Origin: Variovorax sp. Root411
Lineage (GTDB): Bacteria > Pseudomonadota > Gammaproteobacteria > Burkholderiales > Burkholderiaceae_C
Length of the DNA stretch: 64,000 nt
Reading direction: 5' to 3'
NCBI RefSeq assembly: GCF_001425205.1
Contig: NZ_LMDW01000016.1
Span: forward strand, 248,001-312,000
Below, one piece after another: positions 30,798 through 38,919 of the stretch. The position numbers were made by a program, and so were the translations under genes. Position 1 is the first letter of the stretch, and the number at the start of each line of letters is the position of its first letter. The notes under the pieces are model-generated. The model was not told the origin of the DNA. It worked only from the letters and a program-made list of their open reading frames with translations, and ran no database searches.

Positions 30798-32003
30798 ATG
30801 CAATTGAAATGGACTGCGGTCGCACTGGCTGCACTCACGCTTGTGGCTTGCGGCAAGAAAGAAGAAGCTGCTGCTCCCGCTGCAGCGCCCGCGCCAACGG
30901 CTGCGGCCCCGGCTGCTGCACCTGCCGGAGAAACCCTGGTCGTCAAGATCGGTCACGTTGCGCCCACGAGCGGTCCCATTGCCCACCTTGGCAAGGACAA
31001 TGAGTTCGGCGCCAAGATGGCCATCGAAGACCTGAATGCAAAGGGCCTCAAGATCGGCGACAAGGTTGCCAAGTTCGAACTGATCGCCGAAGACGACGCT
31101 GGCGATCCGAAGCAGGGCACCGCTGTCGCCCAGAAGCTGGTCGACGAGAAGGTCAACGGCGTGGTCGGTCACCTGAACTCGGGCACCACCATTCCCGCCT
31201 CGAAGCTCTACAGCGACGCCGGCATTCCGCAGATCTCGCCTTCGGCCACCAATCCGAAGTACACGCGCCAAGGCTTCAAGACCACGTTCCGCGTGGTGGC
31301 CGACGACACGCAACTCGGCGGCACGCTGGGCAAGTACGCGGTCGAAACGCTCAAGGGCAAGAACATCGCCGTGATCGACGACCGCACGGCCTACGGGCAA
31401 GGCGTTGCCGAAGAGTTCGAGAAGTCGGCCAAGGCTGCTGGCGCCACCATCGTGGGCCACGAGTTCACCACCGACAAGTCGACCGACTTCAACGCCATCC
31501 TGACCAAGCTCAAGGCCGCCAAGCCCGACGTGCTGTTCTTCGGCGGCATGGACGCCGTCGGCGGCCCGATGCTCAAGCAAGTCAAGCAGCTCGGTCTGAA
31601 CGTCAAGTTCATGGGCGGCGACGGCCTGTGCACCGGCGAACTGCCGAAGCTGGCTGGCGATGCGATTGGCGAAGACATGGTGGTGTGCGCTGAAGCCGGC
31701 GGCGTGGACGGCGACTTCAAGCAGCCGCTGGAAGACTTCAAGGCCAAGTTCAAGACCAAGAACGGCGTCGAAGTGCAGATCTATGCACCGTACGTGTACG
31801 ACGCGGTCAACGTGCTGGCCGAAGCCATGGTCAAGGCCGGTTCGTCCGACCCGGCCAAGTACCTGCCTGAAGTCGGCAAGATCTCGTACAAGGGCGTGAC
31901 CGGCCCGATCGCCTTCGACGAAAAGGGCGACATCAAGAACGGCGCCCTGACGCTGTACACCTACAAGGGTGGTGCGCGCACGCAGATCGCCGTGGTGCGC
32001 TGA
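30798..32003 (+). CDS. livK: branched-chain amino acid ABC transporter substrate-binding lipoprotein
   Basis: 401-residue type I periplasmic binding protein (Leu/Ile/Val-binding family). Signal with lipobox LVAC, Cys18, then an Ala/Pro-rich tether and the fold opening VVKIGHVAPTSGPIAHLGKDNEFGAKMAIED; GHLNSGTTIPASKLYSDAGIPQISPSATNP carries ligand-contact residues. GGAGG (30788-30792) precedes the ATG closely. No permease or ATPase genes are adjacent, so the transporter partner must lie elsewhere. A lipoprotein form is less usual for Gram-negative LivK. Confidence 0.9.
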   Translation: MQLKWTAVALAALTLVACGKKEEAAAPAAAPAPTAAAPAAAPAGETLVVKIGHVAPTSGPIAHLGKDNEFGAKMAIEDLNAKGLKIGDKVAKFELIAEDDAGDPKQGTAVAQKLVDEKVNGVVGHLNSGTTIPASKLYSDAGIPQISPSATNPKYTRQGFKTTFRVVADDTQLGGTLGKYAVETLKGKNIAVIDDRTAYGQGVAEEFEKSAKAAGATIVGHEFTTDKSTDFNAILTKLKAAKPDVLFFGGMDAVGGPMLKQVKQLGLNVKFMGGDGLCTGELPKLAGDAIGEDMVVCAEAGGVDGDFKQPLEDFKAKFKTKNGVEVQIYAPYVYDAVNVLAEAMVKAGSSDPAKYLPEVGKISYKGVTGPIAFDEKGDIKNGALTLYTYKGGARTQIAVVR

Positions 32004-32039
32004 TTCGCTTCGGCAGCGGCAACCTCTCGGTTGTCCGCA

Positions 32040-32077
32040 AAAGAGAAAAGGGCCTTCGGGCCCTTTTCTCTTTGCTT
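32040..32077 (+). terminator. strong intrinsic terminator after livK
   Basis: Perfect 15-bp stem (32040-32054 with 32059-32073) capped by a TTCG tetraloop, ending in CTCTTT. A short A run on the left arm means it could also work for the minus-strand response regulator gene that ends at 32088. Confidence 0.92.
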
Positions 32078-32087
32078 CAGGGGCAGT

Positions 32088-32477
32088 TCAGAGCGGCGCA
32101 AGACCCGAAGGGCGATTGGTGTTGCAGTACTCGATGAAGGCGTCGAGATCGCGCGACTTATCGAACACCGCGTCCGCACCCAGGGCCATGCAGCGCGCGC
32201 GTATGTCGGCCGTCACGTAGTTGCTGAGCACCACCGCCCGCTGACTGGGCTTGCGGTTCTTGCAACCGCCCAGCACGCCGAGGCCGGAGCCTTCCTTCAG
32301 GAACAGGTCGATGATCAGGAGCTGCCAGTCATCGGGATGCGCCGCGAGCCATGCAAGGGCCTCCGTCTCGGTTTCGGCGAAGCCGACCACACGGCCATTG
32401 ACCAAATCCTCGAGGGCCGGGACCAGGTTGTCCCTGATGGTCTTGTTGTCCTCGACGAGGAACGTGATGAGGGCCAT
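32088..32477 (-). CDS. stand-alone response regulator receiver protein
   Basis: 129-residue CheY-like receiver with no output domain. Acidic pair Glu9-Asp10, phospho-acceptor Asp57 in LLIIDLFLKEG, Ser85 in VVLSNY and Lys107 in VFDKS are all in place. It is probably phosphorylated by a kinase encoded elsewhere, since no histidine kinase is near, and acts by protein contact. It ends against the livK terminator. The pathway is not predictable from sequence. Confidence 0.88.
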   Translation of the reverse strand: MALITFLVEDNKTIRDNLVPALEDLVNGRVVGFAETETEALAWLAAHPDDWQLLIIDLFLKEGSGLGVLGGCKNRKPSQRAVVLSNYVTADIRARCMALGADAVFDKSRDLDAFIEYCNTNRPSGLAPL

Positions 32478-32575
32478 GCCGTGGTTTCGCTTTGAGAACG
32501 AATAGCGTAGCGTGCCTGGCGTTGCCGCGGCGTAGGAGAAAGGATACGGACGGAGTGTCGGGGGCGAATCCGGGG

Positions 32576-32932
32576 TCAGTCGTCGCCGTCGGCGCGGATC
32601 TCTGCCTTGAGCTTCTCGGCCAGTGCCTGGCTTTCGTCGCGCTCTGCCATCGCCTCGAGGCGCTTCTCGATTTCTTCACTCAGCGCGGCGTTGACTTCGG
32701 CCAGCTTCTCGGCGGATTTGGCCAGCTTTTCTTCCAGCTGGCTCGTGTGCTCGATGGCCTGCGCCACTTCGCCGACCTGCACTTCTTCGGGCAGCTCCTG
32801 TTCGAGCACCGTGTTCACCACGGCGAGGTTGTCCGATGCTCGCTGCACGTCGGCGGCCACCTGCTCGCTTTTTTCCAGGGTGCGGTCCAGTGGGGTCGTG
32901 CCACGCGGTGGGTTCTTCCGTTGTCCAGCCAT
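32576..32932 (-). CDS. coiled-coil hypothetical protein
   Basis: 118 residues, charged and almost wholly helical, with heptad-like repeats (LEEKLAKSAEKLAEVNAAL, EEIEKRLEAMAER). No signal peptide or cysteine. AAGGAG lies 7 bases before ATG 32932, which sets the start; the longer upstream frame lacks such a site. It precedes the response regulator gene by 98 bp on the same strand. No family recognised; a structural or scaffold role is only a guess. Confidence 0.75.
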   Translation of the reverse strand: MAGQRKNPPRGTTPLDRTLEKSEQVAADVQRASDNLAVVNTVLEQELPEEVQVGEVAQAIEHTSQLEEKLAKSAEKLAEVNAALSEEIEKRLEAMAERDESQALAEKLKAEIRADGDD

Positions 32933-33051
32933 CGAGGCTCCTTTGCAGGCTTTGAAACTAAAACATTCGGATCGTAGCGCCAGATGAAAGGATCCGGCAG
33001 GGTGATATCCAGTTGTTGTAAAGCAACGCACTGCTTGGTGAGTCGGACGAC

Positions 33052-33085
33052 AAAAAAGCCCAAGTGCTTGTGGCGACTTGGGCTT
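33052..33085 (-). terminator. intrinsic terminator of tRNA-Ser
   Basis: Minus-strand stem AAGCCCAAGT / ACTTGGGCTT (10 bp, 10-base loop) followed by six T. It is 46 bases past the tRNA-Ser 3' end. Confidence 0.85.
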
Positions 33086-33130
33086 CTTGCGTTGTCTGAC
33101 GTTCGCGAACGGTTACGAACAATCAATCTC

Positions 33131-33221
33131 TGGCGGAGCAGGCGGGATTCGAACCCGCGGAGGGCTATTAACCCTCACACGCTTTCCAGGCGTGCGACTT
33201 AAACCGCTCATCCACCGCTCC
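33131..33221 (-). tRNA. tRNA-Ser (anticodon GGA)
   Basis: 91-base class II tRNA on the minus strand with encoded CCA. Acceptor stem GGAGCGG, anticodon loop CTGGAAA giving GGA, a long variable arm (TGTGAGGGTTAATAGCCCTC region) and T-loop GGTTCGAATCC. The long variable arm is diagnostic for Ser. Confidence 0.98.
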
Positions 33222-33246
33222 TGAGCCTGCGATTGTAGCAGTCAGT

Positions 33247-34176
33247 TCAGGCCGGATTCGACGGCTTGCCTGCCTGGACCATGCGCATCGCCGAAGCGAT
33301 GAGCGCGGCGGTCTCGGTCATGTTGCTCGGCACGATCAGTGTGGTCTTGGAATCGGCTGCCACCTTGCCGTAGGCGTCGACGGCGCGCTCGGCCACCTTG
33401 AGCTGCACGGCCTGCTCGCCGCCGGGCTGGCGGATGGCCGCTGCCACGCGTTCGATGGCGTCCGCCGTTGCGGTGGCCACAGCGGTGATTGCTGCGGCTT
33501 CACCCTGTGCGTTGTTGATCTGCGCCTGCTTCTCGCCCTCGGAGCGGGCGATGAAGGCCTCGCGTTCGCCGGTGGCGATGTTGATCTGCTCCTGGCGGCG
33601 GCCTTCCGAGGCCGCGATCAGCGCGCGCTTGCCGCGTTCGGCGGTGATCTGCGCCTGCATGGCCAGCAAGATCTCCTTCGGCGGCGTCAGGTCCTTGATT
33701 TCGTAGCGCAGCACCTTCACGCCCCAGTTGAGCGCGGCCTCGTCGATCGCGGCCACCACCTGGGCGTTGATCACGTCGCGCTCCTCGAAGGTCTTGTCGA
33801 GCTCGAGCTTGCCGATCACGCTGCGCAGCGAGGTCTGCGCGAGCTGCGTCACGGCCACGATGTAGTTCGACGAGCCGTAGCTCGCGCGCATCGGGTCGGT
33901 CACCTGGAAATACAGGATGCCGTCCACCTGAAGCTGCGTGTTGTCGCGCGTGATGCAGATCTGGCTCGGCACGTCGAGCGGGATTTCCTTCAGGCTGTGC
34001 TTGTAGGCCACGCGATCGATGAACGGGATCAGGAAGTTGGGGCCGGGCGTCATGGTGCCGTGGTACTTGCCCAGGCGCTCGCGCACCCAGGCGTTCTGCT
34101 GCGGCACGAACTTGACCGACTGGCTGATGAAGATGATCGCGATGACCAGGATGATGAGAGGGACCGAAAATTCCAT
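33247..34176 (-). CDS. qmcA: SPFH/stomatin-like membrane protease-associated protein (QmcA)
   Basis: 309 residues: one N-terminal membrane anchor (PLIILVIAIIFISQSVKFV), an SPFH/Band 7 domain (about 20-190, ENAWVRERLGKYHGTMTPGPNFLIPF-like start) and a long Ala/Glu/Gln-rich coiled coil (RALIAASEGRRQEQINIATGER, split here in reading). Such proteins assemble microdomains and modulate FtsH. Together with the upstream nfeD gene (48 bp gap) it is the common nfeD-stomatin pair. Confidence 0.93.
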   Translation of the reverse strand: MEFSVPLIILVIAIIFISQSVKFVPQQNAWVRERLGKYHGTMTPGPNFLIPFIDRVAYKHSLKEIPLDVPSQICITRDNTQLQVDGILYFQVTDPMRASYGSSNYIVAVTQLAQTSLRSVIGKLELDKTFEERDVINAQVVAAIDEAALNWGVKVLRYEIKDLTPPKEILLAMQAQITAERGKRALIAASEGRRQEQINIATGEREAFIARSEGEKQAQINNAQGEAAAITAVATATADAIERVAAAIRQPGGEQAVQLKVAERAVDAYGKVAADSKTTLIVPSNMTETAALIASAMRMVQAGKPSNPA

Positions 34177-34224
34177 GGTGCGCTTCCTTTTCTGAGTTTC
34201 TTCTGAGTTCTATGTATGGACGGA

Positions 34225-34650
34225 CTAAACCTTGTCGACGATCAGCCGGCTACCGACCACCTCGACCACACGGTGCTCGCCGGTCGACGGCGTGCTGCCT
34301 GCGCGCTGAACCACCGTCCACTGCGCGCCGCGATAGCGCACAGTCGCCGTGCCGTCGGCATTCCAGGCATCGACATGCACGCTCTCGCCGATATCGAGGT
34401 TCACGTCGCGGTTGGCTTCGGTGGGCGGTGCAGGAGGGCGCTTGCGTTGGATCGAGTACCAGGTGAGCACGGCGCCCACGCCGATCACCGAGGCCACGAT
34501 CAACTGCGTGACCGTGCCGAAGCCCAGGTGAGCCGAGATCGCCGCGGCCGCAAAGCCTGCGGCCAGCAGCAAAAGGTAGACGGTGCCCGAGAGCAACTCG
34601 ACCACGATGGCGGCCCCCGCAATCAGCCACCAGACGGTGGAATTCGCCAT
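34225..34650 (-). CDS. NfeD-like membrane protein
   Basis: 141 residues: three hydrophobic segments (VWWLIAGAAIVVELLSGTVY, LLLAAGFAAAAISAHLG, LIVASVIGVGAVLTW) and a C-terminal OB-fold (SVHVDAWNADGTATVRYRG, STGEHRVVEVVGSRLIV). This is the short NfeD1b type that pairs with stomatin homologues. GAGGAG about 6 bases before ATG 34650 decides the start. It is translated just ahead of qmcA. Confidence 0.9.
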   Translation of the reverse strand: MANSTVWWLIAGAAIVVELLSGTVYLLLLAAGFAAAAISAHLGFGTVTQLIVASVIGVGAVLTWYSIQRKRPPAPPTEANRDVNLDIGESVHVDAWNADGTATVRYRGAQWTVVQRAGSTPSTGEHRVVEVVGSRLIVDKV

Positions 34651-34867
34651 TTCAACTCCTCTTTTTCCTTGTTCGATGCGCGCCATTCTGAGGCATATGC
34701 CCCAAGCGCTTGCAGTGGGTAGGGGTACTGCGCCGCAGCCGGAAAAAGGGGCCTTGCCGGACGGGCCGGAATGGCTTGCAGGAAGCTGACCGGATCCGTC
34801 ATCTGAATTCCGTACACTTCGCGCCTCTCCTCATTGCCTGTCTGTCTGCCTGTACGGAGCCCCGCTC

Positions 34868-37165
34868 ATGAAATTCCGCTTTCCCATCGTCATCATCGAC
34901 GAGGACTTCCGCTCCGAAAACACCTCGGGCCTCGGCATCCGCGCGCTCGCGCAGGCCATCGAGACGGAGGGCTTCGAGGTGCTGGGCGTCACGAGCTACG
35001 GCGACCTGAGCCAGTTCGCACAGCAGCAAAGCCGGGCCAGCGCCTTCATCCTGTCGATCGACGACGAGGAGTTCACCATCGGCCCCGACCTCGACCCGGC
35101 CGTATTGAACCTGCGCAACTTCATCGGCGAAGTGCGGCGCAAGAACGCCGACGTGCCGATCTACATCTACGGCGAAACCAAGACCTCGCGCCACATTCCG
35201 AACGACATCCTGCGCGAACTGCACGGCTTCATCCACATGTTCGAGGACACGCCCGAATTCGTGGCGCGCCACATCATCCGCGAGGCCAAGAGCTACCTCG
35301 AGGGCGTGCAGCCGCCGTTCTTCAAGGCGCTGATCGACTACGCCGAAGACGGCTCCTACTCGTGGCACTGCCCGGGCCACTCGGGCGGCGTAGCGTTCCT
35401 GAAGAGCCCGGTGGGCCAGATGTTCCACCAGTTCTTCGGCGAGAACATGCTGCGCGCCGACGTCTGCAACGCGGTGGAAGAACTGGGCCAACTGCTCGAC
35501 CACACAGGTCCGGTCGCGGCCAGCGAGCGCAATGCGGCGCGCATCTTCAATGCCGACCACTGCTTCTTCGTGACCAACGGCACCAGCACCAGCAACAAGA
35601 TGGTGTGGCACCACACGGTGGCGCCGGGCGACGTGGTGGTGGTCGACCGCAACTGCCACAAGTCGATCCTGCACGCGATCATCATGACCGGCGCGATTCC
35701 GGTGTTCATGAAGCCCACGCGCAACCACTTCGGCATCATCGGCCCCATTCCGAAGAGCGAGTTCGAGCAGAGCGCCATCAAGGCCAAGATCAAGGCCAAC
35801 CCCCTGTTGGCCGACGTGGACGCCGACAAGGTGAAGCCGCGCGTGATGACGCTCACGCAATCGACCTACGACGGCGTGATCTACAACACCGAGACCATCA
35901 AGAACATGCTCGATGGCTACGTCGACACGCTGCACTTCGACGAAGCGTGGCTGCCGCACGCGGCCTTCCACCCGTTCTACGGCGCCTACCACGCGATGGG
36001 CAAGCGCCGCGTGCGGCCGAAGGAATCGCTGGTGTTCGCCACGCAATCCACCCACAAGCTGCTGGCCGGCATCAGCCAGGCCAGCCACGTGCTGGTGCAG
36101 GACTCGCAGAACCGCCAGCTCGACCGCGACCTGTTCAACGAGGCCTACCTGATGCACTCGTCGACCAGCCCGCAGTACGCGATCATCGCGAGCTGCGATG
36201 TGGCCGCTGCCATGATGGAGCCGCCCGGCGGCACCGCGCTGGTGGAAGAGAGCATTCTCGAAGCGCTGGACTTCCGCCGCGCCATGCGCAAGGTGGAAGA
36301 AGAGTTCGGCAAGGACGAGTGGTGGTTCAAGGTCTGGGGGCCCGAGAAGCTCGTCGACGAGGGCATCGGCCGCGCCGAAGACTGGATCATGACGGGCGAG
36401 AAGAGCGGCAAGCCAAAGAACAAGAAGTCGCCGCGCAACTGGCACGGCTTCGGCGAGCTGGCCGACGGCTTCAACATGCTCGACCCGATCAAGTCGACCA
36501 TCGTCACGCCGGGCCTCGACCTCGAAGGCAACTTCGCGGAGACCGGCATCCCCGCGAGCGTGGTGACCAAGTTCCTCGCCGAGCACGGCGTGATCGTGGA
36601 GAAGACCGGGCTCTACAGCTTCTTCATCATGTTCACCATCGGCATCACCAAGGGCCGCTGGAACACGCTGCTCACGGCGCTGCAGCAGTTCAAGGACGAC
36701 TACGCGCGCAACCAGCCGATGTGGCGCATCCTGCCCGAGTTCTGCCAGCAGCACCCGGGCTACGAGCGCCTTGGCCTGCGCGACCTGTGCCAGCACATCC
36801 ACCAGCTGTACGCGCGTTTCGACGTGGCGCGCCTCACGACCGAGATGTACCTGAGCGACCTGACACCGGCCATGAAGCCCAGCGACGCCTTCGCCCACAT
36901 CGCGCACCGCAAGACCGAGCGTGTGGAGATCGACGAGCTCGAAGGCCGCATCACCACCAGCCTGATCACGCCGTACCCGCCGGGCATTCCGCTGCTGATT
37001 CCGGGCGAAGTGTTCAACAAGAAGATCGTCGACTACCTGAAGTTCTCGCGCGAGTTCAATACGCAATGCCCGGGCTTCGAGACCGACATCCACGGCCTCG
37101 TTGCGCGCATCGACGAGACGGGCAAGAAGCGCTACTACGCGGACTGCGTCAAGGAAGCGAAGTAG
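34868..37165 (+). CDS. Orn/Lys/Arg decarboxylase (AdiA-like)
   Basis: 765-residue fold-type I PLP enzyme. An N-terminal CheY-like wing domain (1-130), the large PLP domain with VDRNCHKSI, LHFDEAW and PLP lysine Lys397 in STHKLL, and a C-terminal domain ending near residue 760 with PYPPGIPLLIPGE. The motifs and length are nearer arginine decarboxylase AdiA (756) than CadA or SpeC. Substrate assignment is inferred: biosynthetic or acid-resistance roles are both possible. No antiporter gene is adjacent, which argues against a complete acid-resistance operon. Confidence 0.88.
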   Translation: MKFRFPIVIIDEDFRSENTSGLGIRALAQAIETEGFEVLGVTSYGDLSQFAQQQSRASAFILSIDDEEFTIGPDLDPAVLNLRNFIGEVRRKNADVPIYIYGETKTSRHIPNDILRELHGFIHMFEDTPEFVARHIIREAKSYLEGVQPPFFKALIDYAEDGSYSWHCPGHSGGVAFLKSPVGQMFHQFFGENMLRADVCNAVEELGQLLDHTGPVAASERNAARIFNADHCFFVTNGTSTSNKMVWHHTVAPGDVVVVDRNCHKSILHAIIMTGAIPVFMKPTRNHFGIIGPIPKSEFEQSAIKAKIKANPLLADVDADKVKPRVMTLTQSTYDGVIYNTETIKNMLDGYVDTLHFDEAWLPHAAFHPFYGAYHAMGKRRVRPKESLVFATQSTHKLLAGISQASHVLVQDSQNRQLDRDLFNEAYLMHSSTSPQYAIIASCDVAAAMMEPPGGTALVEESILEALDFRRAMRKVEEEFGKDEWWFKVWGPEKLVDEGIGRAEDWIMTGEKSGKPKNKKSPRNWHGFGELADGFNMLDPIKSTIVTPGLDLEGNFAETGIPASVVTKFLAEHGVIVEKTGLYSFFIMFTIGITKGRWNTLLTALQQFKDDYARNQPMWRILPEFCQQHPGYERLGLRDLCQHIHQLYARFDVARLTTEMYLSDLTPAMKPSDAFAHIAHRKTERVEIDELEGRITTSLITPYPPGIPLLIPGEVFNKKIVDYLKFSREFNTQCPGFETDIHGLVARIDETGKKRYYADCVKEAK

Positions 37166-37194
37166 GCCGCTGCCGAAACCGTTCGAGGGGGTGG

Positions 37195-38037
37195 TCAGCC
37201 CTCGCGAACGCGCATGAAGCGTGCGAAGCGGGGCAGGCCCTTGGCCGTGGTGCCGTTGTAGCGGTAGGTCACCCAACTGCCGATGGCGGGTGGGTTCTCC
37301 CGTTCGGCATCGGTCAGTCCGGTGCCGAGCTTGAAGCGCTTGCCGTCGGACGTCTCGACCACCAGTGCGCCAAGCCGCGCGCTGTGCCGGCCCTTGCCGG
37401 GCACGTGCTCGATCACGCGAGCCTCGGCGTCTTCATAGGGCTTGACCTTCAGCAGGTCGCTGTTGCGCTCGCCGCGGTACTGGGAACTGCCGCGATGGAG
37501 CATCAATCCTTCTCCGCCCATCTTGACCGTCTTGTCGAGCAGCACCTGCAGTTCTGCATGCGTGGTCGCGCGCTGCTGCGGCACCGGCACCACCCAGGGT
37601 GCGTCGGTGATGGGCAGCAGCTTGCGCAGGACGGTCAGCCGCGTCGTGAAGTCGCCGCCCTGGGCGGGCAGGTCGAACACCATGAAGCGCATCTCGTGCC
37701 ATGCAATGTCGTTGGGCGTCTGGCTGCGCACCGTCGACACGGCATGGGCGAAGCGGTCGCGTCCCGCCCACAACTCGCCGTCGAGCGGCTGCCGGGGCAG
37801 CGGTGCGGTGAACCAGGCCGGTGCCATGATCCGCTCGCCGCCGCGCGTCCAGAGCTGCTTGCCGTCCCAGTAGCCGCGCACGCCGTCGTACTTCTCGCTG
37901 ACCCAGTAGTCGTTCAGCGACATGCCGGGGCGGTAGACGTCGGCCAGCATCAGCGAGGGTGCCGCCTCGCGTGCGAACGCGCAGGGCGCGGCGATCACGC
38001 CGAAAGCGGCAAGCAGCAAGGAACGTCGATTCAGCAC
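37195..38037 (-). CDS. ATP-dependent DNA ligase with signal peptide (LigE type)
   Basis: 280 residues: a signal peptide (MLNRRSLLLAAFGVIAAPCAFA) precedes a minimal nucleotidyltransferase domain with adenylation motif EKYDGVRG (Lys49), DGELW (motif III), GGEGLMLH (motif IV) and LLKVKP (motif V), and an OB-fold. There are no extra DNA-binding domains. Such minimal ligases (Lig E) act in the periplasm on nicked DNA and have been tied to competence or extracellular DNA. Two Arg follow the first residues (NRRSLLL), so Tat export is possible but the Sec form also fits. Confidence 0.88.
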   Translation of the reverse strand: MLNRRSLLLAAFGVIAAPCAFAREAAPSLMLADVYRPGMSLNDYWVSEKYDGVRGYWDGKQLWTRGGERIMAPAWFTAPLPRQPLDGELWAGRDRFAHAVSTVRSQTPNDIAWHEMRFMVFDLPAQGGDFTTRLTVLRKLLPITDAPWVVPVPQQRATTHAELQVLLDKTVKMGGEGLMLHRGSSQYRGERNSDLLKVKPYEDAEARVIEHVPGKGRHSARLGALVVETSDGKRFKLGTGLTDAERENPPAIGSWVTYRYNGTTAKGLPRFARFMRVREG

Positions 38038-38099
38038 GATGTGTGAAATGGGTTGCGCAGTACGGCCGCTTGGCAGCCGTGCCGGGGTTTGACGCAGGA

Positions 38100-38882
38100 C
38101 TACTCGGCCATCCCGCCGACGACATTGCTGAAGCCGCCGTCCACATAAGTGATCTCGGCGGTCACGCCGCTGGCCAGGTCGCTCAGCAGGAAGGCGGCCA
38201 CGTTGCCGACTTCCTCGATGGTCACGTTGCGGCGGATCGGCGAGGCGTCGGCCACGGCCGCCAGCATCTTGCCGAAGCCCTTGATCCCGCTGGCCGCCAG
38301 CGTCTTGATCGGGCCCGCGCTGATGCCGTTGACGCGCATGCCCTTCGGGCCGAGCGAGGCGGCCGTGTAGCGCACCGAGGCTTCGAGCGAGGCCTTGGCC
38401 AGACCCATGGTGTTGTAGTTGGGCAGCGCGCGCTCGGCGCCCAGGTAGGTCAACGTGAGCAGGGACGACTTGTCGTTGAGGTAGGGCAGGGCCGACTTGG
38501 CCATGGCCGGGAAGCTGTAGGCGCTGATGTCGTGCGCGATCTTGAAGCCTTCGCGCGAGAGCCCGTCGAGGAAGTCGCCTGCGATGGACTCGCGCGGTGC
38601 GAAGCCGATGCTGTGCACGAAGCCGTCGAACTTCGGCCAGGCCTGCGCGAGGTCGGCGAAGAGCTTGTCGATCTGCGCGTCGTCGCTCACGTCGCAGTCG
38701 AAAATCAGCTTCGAGCCGAAGTCTGCGGCATATTCGGTGATACGGTCCTTGAATCGCTCGCCGACATAGCTGAAGGCGAGCTCCGCGCCCTGCTCATGGC
38801 AGGCCCTGGCAATGCCATATGCAATGGAGCGATTGCTCAACACGCCGGTGATCAACAGTTTTTTGCCGGAAAGAAAGCCCAT
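38100..38882 (-). CDS. fabI: enoyl-[acyl-carrier-protein] reductase (NADH)
   Basis: Reduces the enoyl-ACP double bond in fatty acid elongation; the target of triclosan-type inhibitors. 260 residues. Rossmann N-terminus [17 protein letters not shown], Tyr146 and catalytic Tyr156/Lys163 in [19 protein letters not shown] match E. coli numbering. The start at 38882 is fixed by the family N-terminus. The first base pair of its ATG overlaps an in-frame ATG of the divergent yejA reading frame. Confidence 0.97.
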   Translation of the reverse strand: MGFLSGKKLLITGVLSNRSIAYGIARACHEQGAELAFSYVGERFKDRITEYAADFGSKLIFDCDVSDDAQIDKLFADLAQAWPKFDGFVHSIGFAPRESIAGDFLDGLSREGFKIAHDISAYSFPAMAKSALPYLNDKSSLLTLTYLGAERALPNYNTMGLAKASLEASVRYTAASLGPKGMRVNGISAGPIKTLAASGIKGFGKMLAAVADASPIRRNVTIEEVGNVAAFLLSDLASGVTAEITYVDGGFSNVVGGMAE

Positions 38883-38919
38883 GAAGTTGCCTCGTGAAAA
38901 TCTTGGGCAGAATTCTCGC

